Source of the DNA: Granulicella sp. dw_53
Lineage (GTDB): Bacteria > Acidobacteriota > Terriglobia > Terriglobales > Acidobacteriaceae
Reading direction: 5' to 3'
NCBI RefSeq assembly: GCF_018449545.1
Contig: NZ_JAAVUR010000021.1
Span: 18,266 to 82,265 of the forward strand
DNA: 64,000 nucleotides
Below, in pieces: positions 34,764-43,346 of the stretch. The first letter of the stretch is position 1, and each line of letters starts with the position of its first letter. Below the pieces are notes generated by a model, which did no database searches, was not told where the DNA came from, and was given only the letters and a program-made list of their open reading frames with translations. The position numbers were made by a program, and so were the translations under genes.

Positions 34764-35840
34764 TCAGGTCTGACTCCATGCAGAGAATTCCTCTGTTGTC
34801 AGGGGCAACGGCATAACTTGCCCGCGAGCACCCGACTCGAACGAAGTCTCCAAGATCGCCATCACCGCGACGGCGTCTCTTGCGGAGATCGAAGGTGGCT
34901 GCTGTGCCAGAATTGCATCGCGGATGCCAGCGTAATACATCTGTTGCTGGCCTCTTGGGGAAGGCAGTTCACTGCGTGTCCCAGTAGCTCCGTCGACTAG
35001 AATCCCGGCGTCAGGATCATAGCCAAACGCGGGATCAGTGGGACGCATTCCAGCCATGAGTTGGCGTTCCTGCACATCCGCACCGTACTTCATCCAACTC
35101 CCGCGTGTGCCATGCAGCACCGAGCGCGGTCCGCCTCCAGCTACGAGGAGGGAGCTGTGAAGAATCACTCGCAGTCGATCGTAGTTCAACTGAACGTGAG
35201 CCCAGTCATCCGTCTGTCCACCTTTTCGCAAAATGCCAAAGCTGGCGTTCACTGAGGTGGGAAGTCCAAAGAGATGGAGGGCTTGATCGATAAGATGAGG
35301 TCCGAGATCGAACCACAGTCCGGCGCCCGGTCCAGGATCTTCACGCCAACGCTGGCGCACCACCGGACGGAAACGATCCATATGGCACTCATAATGAGAA
35401 ACCTCTCCAAGGACGCCCGATTCGAGTACCGCCTTCGTGGCGAGGATCTCGCTGTCCCAGCGCCGGTTATGAAAGACGGAGAGAAGCCTGTTATGCTGCT
35501 TTGCTATTTTTGCAAGCGAACGGGCCTCTTCGAGCGTCACGGTAAACGGCTTATCGACGACGACATCTTTGCCTGCCTGCAAGGCCGCAGCGGCAAGGGG
35601 GAAGTGGCTCTCATTCGGAGAAGCGATTACGACAAGGTCAACATCGGGATGGGTTGGCACCTCCGAAGGGTCACAGATAGTAGCTTCTGGAATATCTGTC
35701 CTCACGGCTTCGAGCTTGCTCGATCCGACGACCGTCAAAGCCAATCCTGGCACCGACCGGATCAGCGGCGCATGAAACGTTTTACCGGCAAAGCCGTAGC
35801 CAATCAATCCAACCCGAATCGTCTGTTTGTCTCCACTCAT
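34764..35840 (-). CDS. Gfo/Idh/MocA family NAD(P)-dependent oxidoreductase
   Basis: 358 residues. The N-terminal Rossmann domain has GYGFAGKTFHAPLI (about 14-27) and VVIASPNESH. The conserved DKPF, the family's E/D-K-P motif, carries the catalytic Lys, and a C-terminal alpha/beta domain has GLWFDLGPHLIDQALHLFG with the expected His. Family members oxidise or reduce sugars, sugar acids or inositol. The exact substrate is not evident; similarity to the YdgJ/YhhX type suggests a scyllo-inositol or hexose derivative. No signal peptide is seen. It ends about 70 bp upstream of the GH20 gene and may be co-transcribed with it. Confidence 0.9.
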   Translation of the reverse strand: MSGDKQTIRVGLIGYGFAGKTFHAPLIRSVPGLALTVVGSSKLEAVRTDIPEATICDPSEVPTHPDVDLVVIASPNESHFPLAAAALQAGKDVVVDKPFTVTLEEARSLAKIAKQHNRLLSVFHNRRWDSEILATKAVLESGVLGEVSHYECHMDRFRPVVRQRWREDPGPGAGLWFDLGPHLIDQALHLFGLPTSVNASFGILRKGGQTDDWAHVQLNYDRLRVILHSSLLVAGGGPRSVLHGTRGSWMKYGADVQERQLMAGMRPTDPAFGYDPDAGILVDGATGTRSELPSPRGQQQMYYAGIRDAILAQQPPSISARDAVAVMAILETSFESGARGQVMPLPLTTEEFSAWSQT

Positions 35841-35962
35841 GTTCTTAAGACTATGTCATCTGCCGCGAGTAGAGAATGGGTACTCCTCACTTGCATTGGG
35901 CTGCTCTACTGGTTGTCAAAGTTAGGAATACGTCTTCGACCTTAAGATTACGCCGCTAGGTC

Positions 35963-35999
35963 TCTCGATAAGCCACTTGCAACGTGCGGCTCATCGAGA
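35963..35999 (-). terminator. Hairpin downstream of ssb
   Basis: TCTCGATAAGCC (35963-35974) pairs with GGCTCATCGAGA (35988-35999) with one mismatch. It lies about 30 bp beyond the ssb stop on the minus strand. No T-tract follows, so its role as terminator is tentative. Confidence 0.4.
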
Positions 36000-36027
36000 A
36001 ACGCAGATCTCGGCCTGGCGACGTCGC

Positions 36028-36489
36028 CTAGAAGGGGATGTCATCATCGGTGATGCCGGTATCGGCATAGTCTGGCTGGGAGGCGGGGGCGCCGCCACCG
36101 TAACTGGCCGTGTTGGACTTGGAGTAGCCACCACCGGAGGATTCGCCGCCAGACTTGCTGCCGAGGAGGGTCAGTTCGTTGACGAGGATCTCGGTCTTGT
36201 ACTTCTTCTCACCGCTGGTCTTGTCATCCCAGGAGCGGGTCTGGATTTTGCCCTCTACGAAGAGCTGGGTACCCTTTTTGACGTAGTCTCGGACGACTTC
36301 GGCGGTGCGCTGGAAGCAGACGAGATTGTGCCATTCAGTCTTGTCGGCCCAGTTGCCCTGGGCGTCTTTCTGGCGGTCGGCGGTGGCGAGGGAGAAGCTG
36401 GCAACGGTCATGCCGCCGGCGGTGGAACGAATCTCGGGATCTTTGCCTACGTTGCCTAGAAGAAGAACTTTGTTTACGCCTTTTGCCAT
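36028..36489 (-). CDS. ssb: Single-stranded DNA-binding protein
   Basis: 153 residues. The OB-fold domain (about 1-108) begins MAKGVNKVLLLGNVGKDPEIR and contains NWADKTEWHNLVCFQRTAEVV and the YVKKGTQLFVEGKI strand. A Gly/Ser-rich flexible linker (about 110-140) leads to the acidic tip DDDIPF, which recruits repair and replication partners. All expected features of a bacterial homotetrameric SSB are present. It sits alone between an oxidoreductase gene and a thioredoxin-like protein gene, with a hairpin after its stop. Confidence 0.97.
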   Translation of the reverse strand: MAKGVNKVLLLGNVGKDPEIRSTAGGMTVASFSLATADRQKDAQGNWADKTEWHNLVCFQRTAEVVRDYVKKGTQLFVEGKIQTRSWDDKTSGEKKYKTEILVNELTLLGSKSGGESSGGGYSKSNTASYGGGAPASQPDYADTGITDDDIPF

Positions 36490-36568
36490 GGAAATGATGC
36501 TCCGTCTTAATGCTTGGTTTTAAAGATTGAGGATAGCAGATAGGAGGGTGTGATTTGGTCATCTCCCG

Positions 36569-37876
36569 TCAGGGCTGAGGAGCAGGAGGCCACTCTGTGA
36601 GGATGTGGGCGGCGATCTGGTCGACGGTACCTCCACTGGTTAAGGCGTTCTCAGGCGCGGCAGGAAGGAGAAGTCGAATGATGCCTTCATGGTCGGTCGC
36701 GACCAGAAAAGGGAAGTCAGTGGCGGCGAAGTTGGTGACAGTAGAGGGGGAGACGACCAGGGTCGGGGTGCCGAGAAGTTGCTCTACGGGTGATTTCGGA
36801 GATCCAGAGGCAACTGCAGACGAGGGATTCTGATCTGGAATTGTCTGCGGGACTGCTCGACGGGCTCGGTTGGGCGGGGTCGGGGTTTGAGGCCGGGCAG
36901 GGGGAGGATTGTCGGCTAGGAGACCGTATATGTGGACATCGCTACTGCCTAGACGGGAGATTGCGGGGATCATCTCCTGCGTCTCGCGGAGGCATTGGGC
37001 ACACCATGGTGGGAATAAAAGGAAGATAGCTGCCGAGCCGAAGTTTGGCTGGTTGAACGGGGTAGGTGTGGCGGATATCAGGTTGATAGCGCCAGGGATA
37101 GAGGGGAAGCGGGTTCCAAGGAGGGCATACTGGCGTCGGGCGTCGGCGATGGGAAGCGCGTCGTCCGGAGCCATGTCGGAAGGGGCCGCAGCGTCGAGGT
37201 CGGAGAGAATGCCAGCTGCCAGGCGAGGCTGATTGACGTAGAGTTCCAGAGCAGCAAAGTCGAGGGCATGCTCGAAGAGGGTGTGGAGCGGGATGGCTGC
37301 GGGAGGCTGCGGGGATTTGAGCAGACGAAGGAGGATGGGCTGGCGGATGGAGTGCAGAGTGAGGGCGTCCGACGTGAAGGCTATCTGGAGGTAACGGATA
37401 ACGGTTGTGGTGACCTCATCGCACAGAGGACCGTAAGGAATGGCCTGAAGCATGGCGATAGATGCTCCGAGGGCCGATTTTTCGTCGTTGAGATTGAGGT
37501 TGGCGGAGATCTGGAAGGAGTAGGCCTGAGCGAGTTGAGGCTTGGATGTGTCAGCGCTGTTGATGTAGGTGGTGGCGGCAGTGAGGGTCGTGGGCCACTG
37601 CTGGCCGAGAGCGCATAGGCGGGCGAAGGCGATAAGGTCATCTCCGCTGAAGGTAGCGGAGGTCCGGGCCAGACAGGCCTCTTTTGCCTGGTGAATGGCG
37701 GCTGTAAGGGCCGCGGTCTCGATGTCGGACCAGTTCACCATGGAACGGTGGGTGATCTCAATCGGCGTGACGGCCTGGTTATAGGCAGCCTGGGGAGAGA
37801 GTTGAAGTGTGGACGGAGGAGCTTGTGCGAGAGCGATCGGAGTGGCGAGAATCAGCATGGCAACGAGCCGGCGCAT
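36569..37876 (-). CDS. Secreted thioredoxin-fold protein with helical N-terminal region
   Basis: 435 residues with a signal peptide (about 1-18, IALAQAP). Residues about 45-260 are helical and repeat-like, with no family I recognise. The C-terminal part has FLLFPPWCAQC, with Cys292 and Cys295 spaced as in TlpA/thioredoxin CxxC sites. A later stretch (PVEQLLGTPTLVVSP) matches the cis-proline side of the fold. A proline-rich loop of about 40 residues interrupts the fold after the active site. A periplasmic disulfide oxidoreductase is the likely role. The neighbouring cytochrome-oxidase assembly genes make haem or copper-site maturation a possible context. Confidence 0.72.
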   Translation of the reverse strand: MRRLVAMLILATPIALAQAPPSTLQLSPQAAYNQAVTPIEITHRSMVNWSDIETAALTAAIHQAKEACLARTSATFSGDDLIAFARLCALGQQWPTTLTAATTYINSADTSKPQLAQAYSFQISANLNLNDEKSALGASIAMLQAIPYGPLCDEVTTTVIRYLQIAFTSDALTLHSIRQPILLRLLKSPQPPAAIPLHTLFEHALDFAALELYVNQPRLAAGILSDLDAAAPSDMAPDDALPIADARRQYALLGTRFPSIPGAINLISATPTPFNQPNFGSAAIFLLFPPWCAQCLRETQEMIPAISRLGSSDVHIYGLLADNPPPARPQTPTPPNRARRAVPQTIPDQNPSSAVASGSPKSPVEQLLGTPTLVVSPSTVTNFAATDFPFLVATDHEGIIRLLLPAAPENALTSGGTVDQIAAHILTEWPPAPQP

Positions 37877-37912
37877 GAGGGTCCTTGAATTCGGATCAAG
37901 GATAGCAAAGCT

Positions 37913-38155
37913 CTAGCGGCGAAGATCGTTGATGATTTTAAGAAGTGCCAGAAGGAGGGTGAGCGTTCCCGTGGGGAGACAGCCCATCGCGAGCATGAGG
38001 CAGAGCCAGCCAGGGTTGGTGTGGGGCCCTTGGTGTCCGATGCCTCCAAAGAAAGTGAAGATAAGTACGACTGAGAGCGCTCCGGTGCCAAAGATGAGGA
38101 GGCCGGTGCGGAGGATCTTACGGGTGTCGGACTGTAGGACGGGCTGCTTGCTCAT
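37913..38155 (-). CDS. Small two-helix membrane protein
   Basis: 80 residues, with hydrophobic segments at about 16-37 (GLLIFGTGALSVVLIFTFFGG) and 48-74, and a polar, Lys/Arg-containing N-terminus. I recognise no family. It lies about 70 bp after the DUF420 gene and 36 bp before the thioredoxin-like gene, all on the minus strand, so it may belong to the cytochrome-oxidase assembly transcript. The frame is well bounded and the product is a plausible membrane peptide, but no catalytic motif is visible. Confidence 0.6.
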   Translation of the reverse strand: MSKQPVLQSDTRKILRTGLLIFGTGALSVVLIFTFFGGIGHQGPHTNPGWLCLMLAMGCLPTGTLTLLLALLKIINDLRR

Positions 38156-38224
38156 CGGGGTGAAACATACCTCAAGGGCGGAAACTTGGTGCGGAATGGG
38201 CTTCGAGATTGTGGGCGGGAGAGT

Positions 38225-38788
38225 CTAGTGGATGGCGGCCTGCATGATGTAAACGATGACTCCCGTGACCGAGACATAGAGCCAGATCGGGAAGGTATAG
38301 CGGGCGAGGCGGCGGTGGGCGGGGAAGCGACCGGTAAGCGAGAGGAAGAACGTGATGAGGATCATCGGAAGGGCGACGATGGAGAGGAAGACGTGCGAGG
38401 CGAGGAGCTTCCAGTAAAAAGGCCACCAAGGGCTGAGGCGATTGAAGTGGGTCTCGCCGTGGAGGGTGAAGTTGGTCAGGTAGGAGACCAGGAAGATGGA
38501 AGAGAAGAAGAAAGCGGTGAACATCGCCGCTCGATGCTCGGGGATGCGCCGGGAGCGGATGTAACTGAAGCCGATGAGCAGAGCCACGGTGCAGCAGGCG
38601 TTGAGGACGGCATTTAGAAGAGGCAGGGAACGAAGATGGGTTCCGGAGACGTCGAGTGGAGCATGGAAGTAGACGAGATAGCAGATGAGCGCACTAGCAG
38701 CGGCCGAGGCGATGATAATGGCTGCGATTATGGCGGGCGGAGTGCGGACGGAGTTTTCGTGTGGCCGGGTAGTAATAGGTGTCGTCAT
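38225..38788 (-). CDS. DUF420 membrane protein (CtaM-like)
   Basis: 187 residues with five predicted membrane helices. The DUF420 pattern is visible in LPLLNAVLNACCTVALLIGFSYI, EHRAAMFTAFFFSSIFLVSYL, the conserved histidines of FTLHGETHF, and LASHVFLSIVALPMILITF. The Staphylococcus homologue CtaM is needed to make functional haem-copper oxidase. Its ATG begins one base after the ctaB stop, so the two are translationally linked and it most likely acts in cytochrome oxidase maturation. Confidence 0.88.
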   Translation of the reverse strand: MTTPITTRPHENSVRTPPAIIAAIIIASAAASALICYLVYFHAPLDVSGTHLRSLPLLNAVLNACCTVALLIGFSYIRSRRIPEHRAAMFTAFFFSSIFLVSYLTNFTLHGETHFNRLSPWWPFYWKLLASHVFLSIVALPMILITFFLSLTGRFPAHRRLARYTFPIWLYVSVTGVIVYIMQAAIH

Positions 38789-38789
38789 C

Positions 38790-39767
38790 TTAGAAGAGGA
38801 GTCGTCCTTTGGCGTCTAGCATCATGGCTGCCAGTAACAGCGGCAGATAGATTACGGAGGCGCGGAGGAGGTCGCGGGCATAGGCGCGGGAGCTTGGAGC
38901 CTCGGGCTGGCGAAGGATTCGGGCGAAACGAATGGTGTAAAAGAGGTAGCCCAGCGAGAGGATAGTCGCGGCCACGGCATAGGGATAACCGGTGACGTGG
39001 AGGGTAGTCGGCCAGAGGCTGACCGGAATCATCAGGATGGCATAGAAGAGGGATTGGATAACGGTGCTGCGGGCGGCTTCGCGGGCGTCGGGCAGGGTGG
39101 GTGTCAGGCGAACGCCTGCGGCGGCGTAGTCGTCGCGGTACATCCAGCCGATGGCCATGAAGTGGGGGAACTGCCAGACGAAGAGGATGGCGAAGAGGGC
39201 GACTCCAGGCCACTCGATCAGTCCGCGGGCGGCGGTCCAGCCGATGAGGGGCGGGAGGGCTCCAGGAAAGGCTCCAATGAAGGTATTAATGTTGGTCACG
39301 CGCTTGAGCGGGGTATAGATAGCGACGTAGCCCGTGGCCGTCAGCAGGGTGAGGGTTCCGGTGAGGAGATTGGTGATGTAGGCAAGGTAGAGAGAGCCGA
39401 GGAAGACCGCAGCAAAGCCCAGGATAAGTCCATGGGCGAGAGAGATGCGGTTGGCTGCCATGGGACGGTTGGCGGTGCGGTGCATCAGGAGATCGGTGCG
39501 GCGCTCGAGGGCTTGATTGAGGATGCTAGAGCCGCAGGTGACGGCGGCGATTCCGAAGAGAGCTTGAAGTAGGCCGATGTGGAAGGGGCTGATGCCGCTG
39601 CGGAGCGATCCGAGATAGAAACCGGCGCCAGCGGTAATGACGATCATGACGGTGACGCGGAGCTTGAGGAGGGTGACGTAGTCGGCGAGCAGAGTCGGCG
39701 TGGCTTTGGCCTTTGTGGGGTTCTCGGCGGGGGCGAGGATGTGATCGGTTGTCGCGGAGGTAGCCAC
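38790..39767 (-). CDS. ctaB: Protohaem IX farnesyltransferase
   Basis: A UbiA-family prenyltransferase. The frame is open to 39980, but that would run past the divergent gene at 39844. I choose the GTG at 39767, giving 325 residues and a normal length. The two substrate-binding loops are present: NQALERRTDLLMHRTANRP near the N-terminal third, and the conserved Pro-Leu-Lys-Arg segment YTPLKRVTNINTFIGAFPGA. Around eight membrane helices follow. It adds a farnesyl group to haem B to make haem O for terminal oxidases. DUF420 follows immediately. The oxidase subunits are not in the window. Only a weak ribosome site precedes the GTG, so the start remains uncertain. Confidence 0.93.
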   Translation of the reverse strand: MATSATTDHILAPAENPTKAKATPTLLADYVTLLKLRVTVMIVITAGAGFYLGSLRSGISPFHIGLLQALFGIAAVTCGSSILNQALERRTDLLMHRTANRPMAANRISLAHGLILGFAAVFLGSLYLAYITNLLTGTLTLLTATGYVAIYTPLKRVTNINTFIGAFPGALPPLIGWTAARGLIEWPGVALFAILFVWQFPHFMAIGWMYRDDYAAAGVRLTPTLPDAREAARSTVIQSLFYAILMIPVSLWPTTLHVTGYPYAVAATILSLGYLFYTIRFARILRQPEAPSSRAYARDLLRASVIYLPLLLAAMMLDAKGRLLF

Positions 39768-39843
39768 GTTCTCTAGGATAACCCTTTTGGAGTTGGGCGG
39801 AGCTTCTGGCACGGTATAGGCTCGGAGATAGAGGTGTGGAACG

Positions 39844-40530
39844 ATGAAGGTAGTTCTGTTTGGCGGATCGGGAATGGTTGGGCAGGGAGTCTTGCGGGAG
39901 TGCCTTTTGGACAGTGACATCGACGAGGTGTTCTCCCTCGGACGCAGTCCAGTGGAGACACAAGGCCTGCCGGATAGCAAGTTGCGGACGATGGTGCTGG
40001 CCGATCTCTACGATCTATCTGGGGTAGAGGGAGTTCTGACGGGCTTCGATGCGTGCTTTTTCTGTCTCGGGGTCTCTTCGGGCGGGATGAGCGAGGCACA
40101 GTACCGGCGAATCACGTATGAACTGACGATCTCGGTGGCGAGGACGCTGCGCAAGCTGAATCCGCAGATGACCTTCGAGTATGTGTCGGGAGCAGGGACA
40201 GATAGCACGGAAAAGAGCCGGGCGATGTGGACCCGGGTGAAGGGCCAGACGGAGAATGAACTTCTGCGGATGGGGTTCAAGGCTGCGTACATGCTTCGTC
40301 CGGGAATTATCCAGCCGCTGGACGGAATTCGGTCGAAGACGAAGTCGTACCAGGTAATGTACGCGTTGATAGAGCCAATATTGCCACTTGCGAAGCGGCT
40401 GTTTCCGAAGTATGTGACCTCGACAGCAGAGATGGGACGGGCGATGATCCGCGTGGCGAAGGAAGGATATCCAAAGCCGGTGATCGAGGCGTTGGAAATT
40501 CACAGGATTGCTTCAGGGGTGTCGGTGTGA
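39844..40530 (+). CDS. NAD(P)-binding Rossmann protein (atypical SDR, HTATIP2-like)
   Basis: 228 residues. The N-terminal GGSGMVGQGV (7-16) is the dinucleotide-binding loop of extended/atypical SDR proteins; FFCLGVSSGG and YVSGAGTDS match the HTATIP2/NAD(P)H-binding group. The classical Tyr-x3-Lys pair is not obvious, so enzymatic activity is uncertain. It is divergent from ctaB with about 75 bp between the starts. The function is unknown; it may be a quinone- or flavin-linked reductase or a regulator. Confidence 0.82.
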   Translation: MKVVLFGGSGMVGQGVLRECLLDSDIDEVFSLGRSPVETQGLPDSKLRTMVLADLYDLSGVEGVLTGFDACFFCLGVSSGGMSEAQYRRITYELTISVARTLRKLNPQMTFEYVSGAGTDSTEKSRAMWTRVKGQTENELLRMGFKAAYMLRPGIIQPLDGIRSKTKSYQVMYALIEPILPLAKRLFPKYVTSTAEMGRAMIRVAKEGYPKPVIEALEIHRIASGVSV

Positions 40531-40672
40531 CCTTCGATGAGGCGCGGGTGTCACCCTCTCATTCCCAGGGTTTCGATCTTGCTCAGGATTGTTCGAGGAG
40601 CGGCGGAAGACTAGTTTGCCTTGGCCTCTTTGAAGAAGGTCGGCCAAAGGGTGCGAATAATCTGGAGATATC

Positions 40673-41170
40673 GTGGCGAAACTGCTCGATGAGGTGAACT
40701 GGAAGCATGGTGTAAAGACCGCCCTAGCTGCAGGTCTTTGTCTGGCATTGGTAAGGGTATTCGCGTTTTCGCAAGGGTATTGGGCCTGCATAACGGCGGT
40801 GGTGGTCATGCAGTCGGAGACGGCCGCGACGTTAGCCGTGTCGAGAGAGCGTCTGGTGGGTACTGCGGTCGGTGCGATCGTAGGATGGGCAACGGCTGCT
40901 GTGTGGCACGGTCATCTGATGGGGTATGCAGCGGCGGTGCTAGCCTGCATGGTGCTTCCAGAGCTTATGGGGTTAAAGGGGGCTGGGCGAATGGCAGGGG
41001 TGGCGGCGACGATTGTTCTGTTGGTGCCTTCTAGTGAGTCCCATGCGACGGTAGCGCGGGGCCGGTTTCTGGAGGTCAGCTTCGGGATTGTGGTGGCTCT
41101 CGTTGTCTCACAGGTTTTGTGGAGGAACTCTTCAGTAGAAAAGGTTTTGCCTAAGCCAGCGAATGAATAG
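40673..41170 (+). CDS. Short FUSC-family membrane protein
   Basis: 165 residues from a GTG preceded by TGGAG. Four or five membrane helices are predicted. The pattern WKHGVKTALAAGLCLALVRV followed by GYWACITAVVVMQSE and TLAVSRERLVGTAVGA is the aromatic-acid exporter/FUSC signature. Full FUSC proteins carry two such halves and a cytoplasmic domain and reach 350-700 residues; this one is a single membrane half, more like the small ArAE-type proteins. Export of aromatic acids or a cell-envelope role is possible. Neighbours give no clue. Confidence 0.75.
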   Translation: MAKLLDEVNWKHGVKTALAAGLCLALVRVFAFSQGYWACITAVVVMQSETAATLAVSRERLVGTAVGAIVGWATAAVWHGHLMGYAAAVLACMVLPELMGLKGAGRMAGVAATIVLLVPSSESHATVARGRFLEVSFGIVVALVVSQVLWRNSSVEKVLPKPANE

Positions 41171-41197
41171 TCTGCTCATCGCAGCTTTAATCCCCAA

Positions 41198-42964
41198 CTA
41201 AGGTTTAGGCCGGAGTTGAGCGAGAAACGCTTCCGCGGTGGGAAGAGTGTTGAGAAGATCGGCTTTAGTAAGCCACGCGCGGCGAAGTTGGGTGATGCCG
41301 TAGCGCATCTGATTGAGTTCTTCGGTGGCGTGGGCGTCGGTGTCGACTACGATCTTGCAGCCATGTTGTTTAGCGAGTCGGAGGTGGAGGTCGTTAAGGT
41401 CGGCGCGGGCGGGGCTGGCGTTGTGTTCTACCGCTACGCCTAATTCGGCAGCGCGCTTGAGGATGGCGTCGATGTGCAGGGCGTACGGATCGCGCCGGAG
41501 AACTTTACGTCCGGTAGGGTGGCCGAGGATGCGGGTGTGCGGGTTTTCCAGAGCACGAAGGACGCGGTCGGTCATCTGCTCGACGGGTTGATCGAAGCGA
41601 GAGTGGACGCTGGCGACGACGATATCCATCTGGGCGAGCGTTGAGTCATCGAGATCAAGCTGGCCTTCGGCGAGGATGTCAACCTCGATGCCAGGAAGGA
41701 CGCGGATTCGGCCTTCGTACTGTTGCTGGAGTTCGGCGTCTATCTCTCGAATACGCTGGACGTGGGCGAGGGCTCGAGCATCGTCGAGGCCGTTGGTCAT
41801 GGCGAGGTTCTTGGAGTGATCGGTGATGGCAATGTAGCTGAGACCACGAGCGAGGGCGGCCTCTGCCATCTGACGGATAGTGTCGCGGCCATCCGTGGCG
41901 TCGGTGTGCATATGGAGATCGCCGCGGATGTCGGCGAGGGTGATGAGCTCGGGAAGTGTGTGCGCGGCTGCCGCTTCGAGTTCGCCACAGTTCTCGCGTA
42001 GCTCGGGTGGAATGTAGTCGAGGTCCAGGGCACGGTAGATGTCGGCTTCGCTGGCAGCGGCGACGATAACGTTGTCTTCCAGCCGCAGCAGCGCGTATTC
42101 GCTAAGAGTCAGACCGCGTTTGATGGCGCGCTGGCGAAGGGCGACGTTATGCATCTTGGAGCCGGTGAAGTATTGAAGGGCAGCGCCGTAACTGGCGCGG
42201 GGAAGCAGGCGGACGTCAACCTGGAGGTTGTTACGGAGGGTAAAGGAGACTTTGTTTTGCCCCTTGGCGAGGAGTTTGTCGATGAGCGGCAGTGTAGCTA
42301 CATGTTCAACGGCGGCTGCGACGACATCGGACTCGCATGCGGGGCCGGTGACAAGGAGATCGAGGTCCCCGACGGTCTCGCGTCCACGACGGAGACTGCC
42401 CGCAGGAGTGATCTGGTCGATTCCAGGGAAGGCGCGGATGAGGGCGCTGATACGCTCCGCATACTCCTGAGCTTGATCGATGCGAAAGCGGCCTGAGTTC
42501 TTGCGGTAGTCTTCGATGCCTTTGAGGAGTTTCGCGGTGAACTTCGCGCCCATCCGAGGGAGTTTTTCGAGATGCCCCGCCTTAGCCGCCTCTTCGAGAG
42601 CGTCGATGTCGCAGACTTGGAGGGCAGACCAAACTAGAGCGACCGTCTTGGGACCCATGCCGGGAAGACGGAGCAGATCGAGCATGGTGGGTTTGTACTT
42701 GAGCAGAAGTTCGTCACGCAGGGGCATGGAGCCTGTGGCCACAAGGTCGCGGATGTTGGCCGCCATACCCTTTCCGATGCCCGGAATGGCAAGCAGCAAC
42801 TTGGGATCGGAGTCTGGTCCAACCAATTGAGCGACTTGTGTCGTTTGCTGTTCGACGGCTTCGGCCGCACGGCGATAAGAGCGGATGCGGAAGGGATCGG
42901 CTGCGTCGATTTCGAGGAGAGAAGCTGTTTCGTCAAGAAGACGAGCGATGGTGATGTTGTCCAT
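41198..42964 (-). CDS. polX: Family X DNA polymerase with PHP 3'-5' exonuclease domain
   Basis: 588 residues with the bacterial PolX layout. An 8-kDa-like and helix-hairpin-helix region (about 1-140) contains two HhH motifs (LLAIPGIGKGMA and LLRLPGMGPKTV). A nucleotidyltransferase palm follows with GSLRRGRETVGDLDLLVTG. The C-terminal PHP domain (about 335-575) starts DLHMHTDATDG and holds further metal ligands in ITDHSKN, GIEVDIL and DTDAHA. The enzyme fills short gaps and processes 3' ends in base excision repair. The start lacks a good ribosome site, and a strong hairpin lies immediately upstream (42973-43006). Confidence 0.95.
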   Translation of the reverse strand: MDNITIARLLDETASLLEIDAADPFRIRSYRRAAEAVEQQTTQVAQLVGPDSDPKLLLAIPGIGKGMAANIRDLVATGSMPLRDELLLKYKPTMLDLLRLPGMGPKTVALVWSALQVCDIDALEEAAKAGHLEKLPRMGAKFTAKLLKGIEDYRKNSGRFRIDQAQEYAERISALIRAFPGIDQITPAGSLRRGRETVGDLDLLVTGPACESDVVAAAVEHVATLPLIDKLLAKGQNKVSFTLRNNLQVDVRLLPRASYGAALQYFTGSKMHNVALRQRAIKRGLTLSEYALLRLEDNVIVAAASEADIYRALDLDYIPPELRENCGELEAAAAHTLPELITLADIRGDLHMHTDATDGRDTIRQMAEAALARGLSYIAITDHSKNLAMTNGLDDARALAHVQRIREIDAELQQQYEGRIRVLPGIEVDILAEGQLDLDDSTLAQMDIVVASVHSRFDQPVEQMTDRVLRALENPHTRILGHPTGRKVLRRDPYALHIDAILKRAAELGVAVEHNASPARADLNDLHLRLAKQHGCKIVVDTDAHATEELNQMRYGITQLRRAWLTKADLLNTLPTAEAFLAQLRPKP

Positions 42965-42972
42965 AAGGTTTC

Positions 42973-43006
42973 GAGGGGAGGACGGAACATATGCCCTCCT
43001 CCCCTC
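42973..43006 (-). promoter_or_regulatory. Hairpin directly upstream of polX
   Basis: GAGGGGAGGA (42973-42982) and TCCTCCCCTC (42997-43006) are perfectly complementary. On the minus strand the SD-like GGGGAGGA arm comes first and the complementary TCCTCCCC arm lies 8 nt before the polX ATG. The SD-like arm precedes an out-of-frame ATG (42990) rather than the polX start. Confidence 0.4.
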
Positions 43007-43119
43007 AGTATGCCTTACTTGACTGACGGGCGGTTTGATCCAGATGCTGGCGCATCGCAGAGCCGCAACAGATTGATTCGACTAGGGCAGTGAATGGAGC
43101 AACTAGTACAATATGGGAG

Positions 43120-43338
43120 TTAAAGAGCCTCTTTTATGCGTGAAACTTGGTCCGCTTGAGGACCTTTCGCGCCTTCTATGACGTCAAATTCGACCTCATC
43201 ACCCTCTTTGAGAGTTTTGTAGCCATCTAACTGGATTGAACTGTAATGGACGAAGACATCGGCCCCCTCGTCCCGGCCAAGGAAGCCGTAGCCTTTTGCG
43301 TTATTGAACCATTTCACGGTGCCTTTGTACTGCGCCAT
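43120..43338 (-). CDS. Cold-shock domain protein
   Basis: 72 residues from the ATG at 43338, with AGGAG 8 nt upstream; the frame is open to 43434 but a longer product would not match the family. It is a single CspA-type OB fold. RNP1 is KGYGFLGRD and RNP2 is VFVHYSSI, preceded by GTVKWFN. Such proteins bind single-stranded RNA and melt secondary structure, mainly in the cold. The 5' leader contains a segment perfectly complementary to the ribosome site, suggesting structure-controlled translation. Confidence 0.96.
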   Translation of the reverse strand: MAQYKGTVKWFNNAKGYGFLGRDEGADVFVHYSSIQLDGYKTLKEGDEVEFDVIEGAKGPQADQVSRIKEAL

Positions 43339-43346
43339 GTCTCTTT

